The position numbers were made by a program, and so were the translations under genes. A stretch of 64,000 nt of DNA from the NCBI RefSeq assembly GCF_011075055.1, contig NC_058143.1:10059057-10123056 (forward strand). Reading direction: 5' to 3'. This document shows, in pieces, positions 11,580 through 22,576 of the stretch; position 1 is the first letter of the stretch, and the number at the start of each line of letters is the position of its first letter. Under the pieces are notes generated by a model. It was not told where the DNA came from, made no database searches, and saw only the letters and a program-made list of their open reading frames with translations. The DNA is from Mangifera indica (Eukaryota; Streptophyta; Magnoliopsida; Sapindales; Anacardiaceae).

Positions 11580-14500
11580 CCAGGAAGCACAGAAACACAC
11601 GTGTTTCCAAGAAACCAAAACATTTCAGTTTCCAAAACGGCCATTTCTATAATTTTAAATAAAAAGGAAACACGTTTTTTTAACAAAAATGTGTTTTTAT
11701 TCTAAAATTGATTAACCTAAACCTAATATCTCCTCCCCCTCACATTCAATCTATCAAGCATTCTCTTCTTCTTCAAACAGTGGCTGATTGGTTGTGCGTA
11801 AACTCTGTACTCTTTCTCTCTCTTATTAGTTCATGGAAATTGAAAGTGAAAGTAAAAAGAAATAATTTCTTGCCAATATATATTAAATTATTTTATATAG
11901 ACTGCGAGACACATACTCCATTCCTAAGATTTCTAATTTCTTGCATAATATATATTAAATTATTGTATATAAGTACATAATATATATACATATTGTATAT
12001 TCGTACATATATATATATATAATATAAATATCATACTTAACATTACTTGTATATACACATGTAATGCATATTGTATATAGCAGAATCCATTAATAATTTC
12101 TTGCAATATATATTAAATTATTATTATTATTATTATTATTATATAAAAGAGTTATTAATGAATATAATTTGTAATTTTTTTATTAATAATGATTGAATCT
12201 CTGATTTTACACAATTTAACGGAATAATTCTATAATCTATAATTTAGTTTTTCTAGTTTAATTTGAATATTATTTTTAGATGAAAATTTCTCTATAATTA
12301 AATTGATTTATTTATGTTTTCAAGTTATAATTTTATTTCAGTTGTGTAGTAAACTGTTAAGAAGAATAATCAGTGATTCATGTGATTTGGTTGATTTTTT
12401 TGGATTAATTTTGGTGAATTGTTGATGATTTTATTTGACTGAATTTGGCTTAATCATTAATGGATTCTGCTACTAATAAGGAAAGTTCTAGTTGTAAAAG
12501 TAGTAGTAATAGTAATAGTGTGAGTTTCACAAAAAAGAATAATGATGAAAACCAAAATCCATTGTGAAAATATGTCACAAAAATTGAGAAACTTGGGGAA
12601 ACAGGGGATACATACAAATGGGTTTGTAATTTTGTCATTAAGAAACGCAAGAGACTTATATTAGAGTTAAAGCTCACCTATTAAAAATTATAGGGAAAGG
12701 AATTGGTATTTGTTCTAAAGTGAAATTTGAAGATTTAGCATAAATAAGAAAATTAGATGATGAAGCTATCAATAAAATTTATAATTCTCAACCTAAGCAA
12801 GTGTTATTGCCTAGTAGTACTACCGATGTAAGTCAATCATTGTCTTTATGTTTACTGTCACCAAGTGGGTCGATTCCTTTTTTAAATACGAGAAAAATTG
12901 ATGATTCTCCTATTGCTAAAACTTTTGACATACAAACTAGAACTCAATTAGATGAGAAAATTGCTAAAATATTTTACACTGGTGGTCTTCCTTTTAATTT
13001 TGCTAGAAATCCAAACTATGTTAGTCATTTTCATTTGCATGTGATCATTCATCGGGTGGTTATGTACCTCTTGGGTACAATAAATTAAGAATTACACTAC
13101 TTTAGTAAGAGACAGCAAATGTGGAGAGGTTATTTGAACCTTTTAAAGTACTTAAATGGAAAAAGGTGTTAGTATTGTTAGTGATGGATAGAGTGACCCA
13201 CAAAAGAGACCTTTGATAAATTTTATGGTTATTTGTGAATCTGGCCCTATGTTTATTAGAGTTGTTAATTTGTGCAGATGAAGTTAAAGACAAATATTTC
13301 ATTACTAATTTGTTAAAGAAAATTAATGAGATTGGTCATCAAAAAGTAGTTCAAGTAATGACTGATAATGGTAAAAATTATAAAGGTGTTAGGAAAATCA
13401 TTGAAAGCATGTTTCAACATATTTATTGGACTCCATGTGTTGTGCATACTCTGAATGTAGCTTTGAAAAATATCTATACAACTAAAAATGTGGAATCTAA
13501 TCAAAAGACATATGATGAATGTCATTAGGTTACTTACATTCATGGAGATGTCATGGTAATTAAGAATTTTGTAATGAACCATTTAATGTGATTGGCTATA
13601 TTTAACCGATTTAGTCATTTGAAATTACTTTTAGTCGTAGACACTTATTTTGCTTCTATGGTTGTTATGGTTAATGATTTAAGTTAATTAAGCATGCTCT
13701 AGAATCAATGATTGTAAATGAACAATGGAACAATATAGAGAAGACAATCAAGGCAAAGCAAGATTTGTTTATGATAAAGTGTTGGATAAGAATTGGTGGG
13801 CAAAGGTCAATTATATTCTTGTTTTTACTGCATCAATTTATGATATGATTCAAGTGTATGATACAAATAAGTCATGTCTTCATTTGGTTTATGAGTATTG
13901 AGATTCTATGATTGAAAAGGTCAAATAAGTTATTTATGTACATGAAAGAAAGTTTTCAATCCAAGATTCTCCTTTACATTCGGTGGTTTATAGTATTCTT
14001 TATAATCATTGAGCAAAGAGTAAAATTCCACTCCATTGTCTAACTCATTCATTGAATCCAAGGTAAATATCTAATCGAATTATATATTTCTTTCATACTC
14101 ACTTTTATATATTTATTTATTAAATTTGGTATTAATTCGTTATCTATTTGATATATCTATTACTTGTGAAGATTTTATAGTAAACAATGGCTTCAAGGAG
14201 GTGAAGGTAAAGTGTCTTGTCATATGAACAGGGAAATATCCATTGAGAGGAACAAATATTTTAGAAGAATATTTTCTGAAGATAAGCTTATTAAAACATT
14301 AGATGAGAATGCTAACGTCTCCCTAAAAAGTGGGTTGTTTGAGGATCTTGACTCAATTAGTGCTAGATTTAATACAGAATTGATGAAGTGGTGGGCATGT
14401 TTTGGTTCAAATGCTCCATTGCTTCAAAAGTTGGCATTCAGAATACTCGAACAACCTAGTTTCTCATCTTGTTGTGAAAGAAATTGGAGTAATTATTCCT

Positions 14501-15275
14501 TCATTCATTCAATTAAGAAGAATAAATTAATTACAAAACGTATAGAAGACTTAGTTTTTGTTTATAACAATTTTTGTTTGCTATCAAGAGTTAGCTCAAA
14601 GTATTATGATGATAAGGAGAAGATTTGAGATGTTGGTAGAGATGACTTTGGGAGTATAGAAGATGTTATCAAGGTCAGTTAACCAATCTCTCATTAGGTG
14701 AACCAAAATTGGAGTTCGTCTTTTTTTTTTTTTATGAAAATCCTAATAACATAGTGGATAAGGAGAATGATTAAATAGAGGAAATACAATAAATATTTTA
14801 CTATTTCTTTTATTTTTTTCATTATATTTTATTTGATGACTTCGATATAGAACCTTGGAAATAATTATTTTGATGAAATAATGTTGAGTTTGTCGATTGG
14901 TTTATTTACATTTTGATATAATATATTGATTTATATACATGTGTATTTTTCATTTTAAAAGATGAATATATAAATATTGATTTAATTTATACATACATGT
15001 TTCAAGAACTTGAGTTTGTAATTTATCTTTTGTGTGAAATTATTTTGTTATATGTTATTATAAATTGGTTGGAGAAAATAAATTGTTGTATTTTTTTAAT
15101 TAAAATACAAGTTAGTGTATTTTTTTATAAAAAATTGATATTTATAAAAAAAAAACTCTATATTTTTCATATTTATATGTTTTCTTACATTTCCATTTCT
15201 TACTTTTTTGAGAAAATGTGTTTCGATATTTCCGTTTCAACATTTTCGTTTTCATTTTCGTTTGTGTACTACTTA
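11580..15275 (+). mobile_element. Decayed hAT transposon, about 3.7 kb
   Basis: GATTATTTG occurs at 11571-11579 and 15276-15284. It includes the 8-bp target duplication typical of hAT elements; one extra matching base leaves the exact end uncertain by a base. The ends are imperfect inverted repeats, 'AGGAAGCACAGAAAC' on the left against 'AAGTAGTACACAAAC' read inward from the right (11 of 15). Inside is a plus-strand hAT transposase pseudogene. An (ATT)n microsatellite lies at about 12113-12141. Both arms are rich in 'GAAAC' and 'GTTTC' words. Confidence 0.85.
12460..14628 (+). pseudogene. hAT transposase pseudogene (BED finger, DUF659, hAT dimerisation)
   Basis: From ATG at 12460 a serine-rich leader is followed by a degenerate BED-type finger. 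Its usual PLWKYV motif reads PL-stop-KYV because the Trp codon is TGA. The middle (about 13190-13490) has DUF659 character, with 'QVMTDNGKNYKGVRK' and 'WTPCVVHTLNVALKNI'. The C-terminal part, open from 14212 to 14628, is a good hAT dimerisation region: 'WWACFGSNAPLLQKLAFRIL', then 'SSCCERNWS' and 'RIEDLVFVYNN'. Several stops and frameshifts separate the parts, so no transposase can be made. Confidence 0.85.
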
Positions 15276-15284
15276 GATTATTTG

Positions 15285-16040
15285 TTATACGATGGTTATT
15301 AAGTAATGAAATTTGAAGTTTTATTTTATTCTACATATGAATTTGGTTGTGTGCATGCTTAAAGTTTAAGTTGTGACGCTTTCTCTCTTTGAGGGTACAT
15401 TGTCTTCGGAGGGTAACCATCTGGAAAGGTGTGTTACACTTGTTGGTAAGTATAGCATGATTTTCAAATCCAAAAGATGTTTTAGTGAAAAGTTTATTGT
15501 GTAGTTCAAGTTGAGTCGGTATATCTATCTAAACCCACCATGTAGTTTAGATTATATTTTTGTTTTACTATAATTATAAGACCGCATGGGCGACATCTTA
15601 ATTTTTTTAGCAGCATCATTCCCTTCATTTCCTTTCATATGTTTTACATGTGATATATACTGTAGTGGTTTTCCACTGTGCAAAGCCTTAAGATATCTTG
15701 TTCTTTATTTTTCTTGTTCTCTTTGGAATTTTTTTATCTGTAACTTTTCTACTAATTTTGCTTTAGTCGGTTCCTTGGATTGCGTACACTTTCTATGTCT
15801 AGGATTGTGCCCGCTTCTTTTATATATGTTTTCAACAATCGTTAACTCTCTTTGACACTGCATGATAATTGATAGACAAACTGTTTTCAATACAAAAGCT
15901 GAATTTCTAAATTCCTCTAGGTGGAGATGAATCTAGTTTTACTGACCGAGCTGCATGAAGACACATCCCAATGGAGTAAACATTAACTAAATATGATATA
16001 TATTATCTGCATCTGATTGATTAATTAAAGTTTACTATTA
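15285..16040. other. Intergenic, no supported gene
   Basis: AT-rich sequence. Open frames of about 60-90 codons on both strands at 15586-15890 show no family resemblance and overlap each other. Confidence 0.4.
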
Positions 16041-16181
16041 ATGGGGTCAAGTTCTTCCACTGCTGCGGGGCCAAGGATCTGGAAGTATCTGGGTGCACCA
16101 CCAGCCTCTATGTCTCATATGATAATGATTGATATAATATTTCTCTTCTTCATCACCGGAAATTTGAGTGTCGTATTTTAA
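16041..16181 (+). CDS. Small unassigned ORF, 46 codons
   Basis: An ATG-to-TAA frame starts 'MGSSSSTAAGPRIWKYLGAP' and ends in a hydrophobic stretch that could span a membrane. Its first 75 bases are clearly more GC-rich than anything nearby, which is why it stands out. The ATG is followed by GG, a favourable plant context, and AT-rich 'TATATATTA' lies about 50 bp upstream. I do not recognise the family. It could be a small peptide gene, the first exon of a longer gene, or a captured exon fragment. No expression evidence is possible from sequence alone. Confidence 0.3.
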   Translation: MGSSSSTAAGPRIWKYLGAPPASMSHMIMIDIIFLFFITGNLSVVF

Positions 16182-16492
16182 ATTTGTGGGTATCTCCATG
16201 TCTCCTTTCTTGACACATACCATTTCACTTGGTGTGTACGAATAAATGATTGTGCAACATATTTTTCAGTTGTCAGCTTTTGTGTCTAACAATTTAGTCG
16301 TCAATTCTCTTAGTTAGGTGGTAATTTAAATGCGTTTGTTCATAATATGATGGTGAATTATAGAAGTGTCTGTTGAAATCATAAATACCCAAAAACAATA
16401 ATTGAAACAAGGCTCAGTAGGGGTTGCTTCTTTTAAGGTGTAATAACTAACGCTGTAGTCCCCAAATATCAAGGCTCTATTTAATTTGAATC

Positions 16493-16528
<36 letters not shown>

Positions 16529-17901
16529 CTTTGTCTAAAAGAGTTTGCACACGTTGAATCATTTTGATTTAGAGATTTTGGAAGGCAATTTATTGATTAC
16601 AAAATTGAGTAACTTATCATTTCAAAAAAAAATTAATTCCATTAATTATATTATTATTATTTTATCACTATTTCAAATTAAATTTATTATGGCTTACCAT
16701 AAATCAAATATTTACACAAATTGGATACCATGCTATAAGTTCCGGAGTTCACTTCAATTAGAAGTTTGGAAGCTATCTTTTGATTAAATCTTAGTGATAA
16801 TCATAGAATATTTGTCCCATGAATTGTTCCAAAAAATTATATTAAATAACCCATTTTCGGGACTAAATTTAAAAAACAGCCTGTTTTTGTTAAGTGTATT
16901 AGGAAATAATTCTTTTATAAAATTTCAATATTCGTTTTCTTCACTTAAAAACCCAAAATGACTACTATTCACAGACAGAAACCATTATTTTAACATAAAA
17001 AAAAAAAAAGAGTAAAAGAGAGAGAGAGAGAGAAAATCCTAAGTATTAACAATACGATAGCTAATGAAAGAAATTTAACATTAGGGCAATTTAGTCCAGG
17101 GCATATGCCAAAAACCTGGTTAAGTATAAATTAAACCAAGGCCAGGCTTGAAATGTAAAACCCGGGATATATCATATTAAATTCTAAAAAAATACAAGTA
17201 ACCTCCTATAATAATCAATCACTCCCATTCTCTTAAGAAATACAGTGATAAAGAAAGGAGAGTTGTGATTGGAGTGCGGTAAGTTGAATAGAATAATTAA
17301 GAGGATATGGGAAGGCTGGCAAAGGAAAAATACAAGAAAGAAAACAAACATGAAACATGTTTTCATTCTCCCCTTTTTGTCTATTTCTCTCCAATATTTA
17401 GCTACTTTGATCCCACACCACATGTGCTTGACAGTTGTTTTATCTTTTCTATTAATTAATAGTTTATGTTTGCTGAATTTAATTTAATGTGGTTTCCATG
17501 TGGGTTGCCTTTATTTATTTCATGTTAATACCTTACTATTTTGAGGTCTATTTCAACTGCATTTTTAATGGGATATAATAAAAAAGATTAAAAAATTAAT
17601 TGGTTTCCTCCTTTCAATTCACCATTAAAGCAATCAAATTCACATGTAGTGTGGGAAGGAAATTTCTTTCTACTCTCTCTTTTCTTGTTTTTTTCCAAAG
17701 TATTTTGAGAAGCCCACATGCAATGCAATGACGTTATGACTACCAATATCTAGCTTCTAGGTCAATGAGATATTAACCTCTCACAACTTCATATTCATTA
17801 TTCATCCTATAAATTATAACTACGGGTAATTTTATTGATTTTTAAGTAATTATATAATTTTGTGCTTTTACCAATTAATTATTACAAGGTCCCTGAAGTT
17901 T
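16182..17901. other. Intergenic, with an AT microsatellite
   Basis: A (TA)n run occupies about 16496-16527 and a (GA)n run about 17019-17033. The rest is AT-rich. Short open frames on both strands near 17184-17487 overlap each other and show no recognisable protein. Confidence 0.45.
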
Positions 17902-17906
17902 GTTAG

Positions 17907-18162
17907 TGAAAATGAAAACAGTAACACAATCCTTTGAGAAATATTACTCATATTAATAGTTTTACATTAGTGTGTATATTTATATAAATATGAAATCAAC
18001 TATTCTTATAGTAGTTTCCTCTAATATCTCCTATAATTATTATAATATATTCTATCATATCTCTTATAATCACTATAATATATTTTATAATCACTACTAT
18101 CCAAAAATGATAAGTTATACGAATGGAATAAAAATTATCCAAATATATAGATAATCTTATCA
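17907..18162 (-). repeat. 3' LTR of the copia element
   Basis: It begins TG and ends CA on the plus strand and is 256 bp long. It aligns with 22283-22571. It lacks one roughly 30-bp copy of the 'ATAATATATTCTATAATAT'-like unit that is present in the other LTR. Confidence 0.88.
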
Positions 18163-18176
18163 CCCCCCTCAAGTGA
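18163..18176 (-). other. Polypurine tract of the copia element
   Basis: On the minus strand 'CACTTGAGGGGGG' abuts the 3' LTR. This is the normal place and sequence type for priming plus-strand DNA synthesis in plant copia elements. Confidence 0.8.
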
Positions 18177-18239
18177 ATGTGTGGGACATGGGAGAATATG
18201 TAGCTTGCTTCGAAATAAAGAGAAAGTAGACTTAAACAC

Positions 18240-21200
18240 TCATTTGGTTACTGCATTAGCAAGTTGAAGATTTGAAAGGACAAACTTTAGAGGTAAAGAA
18301 CCTTGAGCCACCAATTCGTGAATAAAATGATAATCAATGACAATATGTTTTGATCGTGTCTTTGTGATTGGATTAGAGGCCATGTAAATGGTAGACTTAT
18401 AATCACAAAATACCTTTGGTGCTTTAGGAGCTTGACCATGTAAATCATGAAGGAGTTGAGATAACCATTGGACTTCTACAGCAATAATAAAGAAAGTTTT
18501 ATACTCAGTCTCAACACTAGAACAAGAAATAGTTGATTGTTTCTTTGAACACCAAAATACCAAATGATCACCCAAAAATATACAATAACCAGTAGTTGAT
18601 TGACGAGTGTTTGGACAACCAGCCCAATCCACATTAGAAAAGGCACAAATTTGAGTAGAATTTTTACTAGGCAATTGAAGACCAAAGTGGAAAGTGCTTT
18701 TAACATATCGCCAGATACACTTCTAAGCATGATAATGATCTATTGTTGGTACATGCATAAACTGACATATAAAGTTCACACTATAAGATAAATCTAAGTG
18801 AATGATAGTAAGATATTGCAATGCATCTACTTAGAGTGAAAACTGGTAGGATCTTTAAATAAATCACTGGAGCGCTTCTAGTGATGAGTAACAACAAATG
18901 GTGTCAAGATAGGCTTGCAATCAATCATCACAATACACTTTAATAAATCAAGAGCATACTTGGCTTGACTTAATAAAATACCAGTATCTTGACAAATGAC
19001 CTCAATGCCTAAAAATTAATGAAGATCGATCAAATCCTTCATAGAAAATTCAAAAGCCAATTTGGTAATGAGAACCTGAATAAGATGAGGATTATTACCA
19101 GTGATCACCATGTCATCAACATAAAGCAATAAATAAATAGTTCCAAAAGAGTGATGATAAATAAAAAGCAAGGAATCAACCCCTAATTTTACAAGAAAAC
19201 CACTGAAGCATTGAAACCAAGCCCAAAAGGCTTGCTTAAGACCATAAATAGCTCATTATAGATGACAAACATGGTTAAGGTACTCAGAATCAACATACCC
19301 TAGAGGTTGCTCCATGTAAACCTCTTAAGAGAGAAAACCGTGAATAAAAGCATTCTTTGCATCTAACTGACAAAGAGATCAATTAGACATAGCAGCAATA
19401 GACAAAATGGTGCGAATAATGGTAGGGTGAATGATAGGACTACAGATGTCTTCAAAGTCAAGGCCTTCTACCTGAGAAAAACCATAAGTAACAAGACGCA
19501 CCTTATGACATTTAATGGAACCATCTGACCTTAATTTGGTTTTAAAAAACCAACAACAATCAACAACATTATGAGAAGAAGAGCAAAGGACTAGAACCCA
19601 CGTCTTGTTGGCTTTGAAGGCAACTATCTCATCATTCATGATAGCCAACCACTCTAGTTGTTTGGTAGCTAATTTAAAACATTTTGGTTTTAAAACCTAA
19701 AAAATATGAGTAGACAACATTATAGTCATAGCATGAAAAGTATAAGGTTTGAAAATACCTACACATCCTCTGGTAATCATCGAATGAGTTAATTAGATGG
19801 ATAAAATAAAAGAAATATCATAAGTAGGAGCATGAATCATAGAAGGTCTGATACAGAGGGCAAAACAGAAGCCTCATCATCACAAAAAAAGCAGGGCAAG
19901 GATGAAGATGGGATGAAATGTTTCAGACCTATATTATTGGAAAAATAAGAACTACTAATAGACATGACAAAAAACCAAGCATCAAATGAAGAAATAATCG
20001 TGAGAGTAGAACTAGAAATCTTAAAAGGAAAAATTTCACAAAATTTAACATGATGTGAAATATAAAAATGCTTGAAGGTGGAATCATAACATATATACCA
20101 TTTATGCAAAAAGATGTAACTAAGAAAAACACAAAATGGTGAATGAGGAGCAAGCTTGTGAGTAACATAGTCACGTAAATAAGGAAAACATAAACAACCA
20201 AAAGTTCATAACATACTATAGGATAGAGACTTACCTATGGTCTTGTCAAACAGAGATTTGTTTCCAAAGGATGGTGAAAAGAGTAATTAATGAGATGGCA
20301 GGCTGTGGAAAAAGTTCCAACCTAAAATTCAATAAAGACATTAGCATGAAACAAAGTGTAAGACCAGTTTCTATTATATGATGATGTTTTTGTTCAGCCA
20401 CACTATTTTGTTTTGGTGTGTAAAAACTTGAGATACATTGAAGAAAACCATAATTAGCTAAATGTTATTGAAAAAGATTATTAGTAAATTCAGTCCCACC
20501 ATCACATTGAAAAAACTTTATCTTTGAATCAAATTTAGTCTCAACCATAGATTGAAAACAAAGTAAAATGTTATGAAATTTTGATTTTAATTGTAAAGGG
20601 TAAAACCACTTATAACAAGTATATTCATCCACAAATACAACATAATAGCGAAAACCCAAATGAGATGTAACAGGAGAAGGTCCTTATAAATCACAATGGA
20701 TATGTTCTAAAGGAAATGAACAACTATTATTAGAATTTGAAAAAGGTAAAAGATTTGATTTTCCCAAATTATAACTAGTACACATAAGAGAATCCATGTT
20801 ATTTAAATTATCAAAAATGGAAACATAACCATGTTTATTCATTGTCTGTAAAAGACGAAAATTTAGGTGACCTAACCAAGCATGCCACAAATGTGTGGAT
20901 GCTTGAATTTTATTTTCAAGAAGAAAAGAAAAAAAAAAGCTTGATGATTACGATCCAAAACATATAGCTTGTTCTTATATCGTCCAACTTCCAGAATTGC
21001 CCTTGTTGTTAGATCCTAAATAACAAAACCATGAGCAATGAATTTAACACAACAATTATTATCTTGTGTTAAACGACTAATAGAAATTAGATTCTTTGAA
21101 ATATTAGGAACAAATAGAACATGAGATAATTTAAAGGATTGACACGACACAAGTTAACTAATAAAACTAGTTTTGGAAATAGTTAAAGAATGACCATTAC

Positions 21201-22235
21201 CAACCAAAACCTGATCATTACCATTATGGAAGCAGATTTTTCAAGCACTATACCATCATAGGGTCACATAAGTTGTGGCTCCACTATTAAGATACCACTC
21301 AAAATCACTCAAATCTTGAATGGAACAGAAGGTAAAAGTTTTAGTTGTGTTAGCTACAGTTTGTTTTATTTTCTTCTTGTTCTTTTCACATGTATAACCC
21401 TAACATTTATAGGCTACATGACCCTCTTTGCCTTAAAGTTGACATACCACTAGAGCACTGGAAGATGCATGCCCCAAGTCATTGGATTACTGTGAAGACT
21501 TTATAAAGGAGTCATTACTACAAGACTTAAAAAAATTGTCCTTCGAGATAAAAAAGATTTATTAAGTAGTAAAAGCTCTTGCAGGAGAAAATTGATTAGC
21601 AATCGAACAAGCAAATAACTCTTGGCTTACTACCTTTGGAATTAATTCAACAAGGCAAATGAGCGAAGTCAAAGACAATATAATAATGGCAAAGTAAGTG
21701 AAGTCAAGGCCAAGTGCACGAAGAAACGATGCACCTTGTCAGTTTCATCAACTAGACAACCAATTTGGGCAAGATGCATACATAGGGCTTTAAAGCTACA
21801 AGAGAAATCAACAACACTACGAGTATCATGCTGTAAAAGTAGCAGTTTGTCTTTAAGTTGAATTTCCCTAAACTTCGAGGAATGAGCAAAAGTAGACTCT
21901 AGAATGAGCTAAGCCTCTCTTGCAGTGGTCAATCTAAGCACCTCTTCCATGGCTTCAAATGTAAGAGATGAATATATCAGACTTAAGATAGATTGATTTA
22001 CCAAGAGTCATGAGTGATAAGCAAGATTAAGTACATCCTTGTTACTAGAGTCATAAATAGTTTTAGCAAGAATTTTAATAGAGCCATCAAGATATCCATC
22101 AACCTATCGACTAATAAGTAAATGACCAAATTGATTTCTCCAAAACAAATAGTTTATAGAGGCCTCGAGTTTAACAAGGAGCAAATAAGCCATTGTGTTG
22201 ATCAGAAGTGTAAAGGTAGTAGAAAACGATGCCAT
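18240..22235 (-). pseudogene. Copia gag-pol pseudogene
   Basis: Reading the minus strand, gag starts near 22235 (MASFSTTF). A zinc knuckle lies near 21440-21400, where the second cysteine codon of CX2CX4HX4C reads as a stop while the other three metal ligands remain. Integrase follows (20890-20465: zinc-binding histidines in 'MWHAWLGHLN', a catalytic-core segment with 'HIHCDL' and 'CDGGTEF'). Reverse transcriptase runs from 19648 to about 18850, with 'LLYVDDMVITG' near 19105-19140. RNase H is open from 18674 to 18240 ('DWAGCPNTRQSTTGY' and 'SSVETEY'). Numerous stops and frameshifts break the polyprotein. Confidence 0.9.
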
Positions 22236-22269
22236 TGAAAATTTAAAATAGTTAGGTTGTAAAGCAAAA

Positions 22270-22282
22270 GGCTCTAATACCA
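22270..22282 (-). other. tRNA primer-binding site of the copia element
   Basis: The minus strand reads TGGTATTAGAGCC directly after the 5' LTR. It matches the initiator-Met tRNA primer site of plant copia elements (TGGTATCAGAGC) with one difference. Confidence 0.85.
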
Positions 22283-22571
22283 TAAAAAAGAAAAACAATA
22301 ACACAATGCTTTGAGAAATCTTATTCACATTAATAGTTTTACATTAGTCTATATATGTATGCAAATAAGAAATCAATTATTCCTATAGTAGCTTCCTCTA
22401 TTATCTTCTAAAATCATTATAAGATATTTTATAATATCTCTTATAATCATTATAATATATTCTATAATATCTCCTATAATCACTTAATATATTATATAAT
22501 CACTACCATTCAAAAGTGATAAGTTATATAAATTAAATAACAATTATACAAATATACAAATAATCTTACCA
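22283..22571 (-). repeat. 5' LTR of the copia element
   Basis: This 289-bp LTR ends in CA on the plus strand, but its first dinucleotide is TA rather than TG, consistent with a point mutation. It is about 33 bp longer than its partner because of an extra internal AT-rich unit. Confidence 0.88.
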
Positions 22572-22576
22572 GTTAG

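Larger units (their letters stand above)
17907..22571 (-). mobile_element. Ty1/copia LTR retrotransposon, full length but decayed
   Basis: GTTAG at 17902-17906 and at 22572-22576 is a perfect 5-bp target duplication. The 4.67-kb element has an LTR at each end, a primer-binding site and polypurine tract in the right places for minus-strand transcription, and the Pol order integrase, reverse transcriptase, RNase H seen in Ty1/copia. The LTRs differ by many substitutions and a length difference, and the coding region has many stops, so the insertion is old. Confidence 0.93.
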
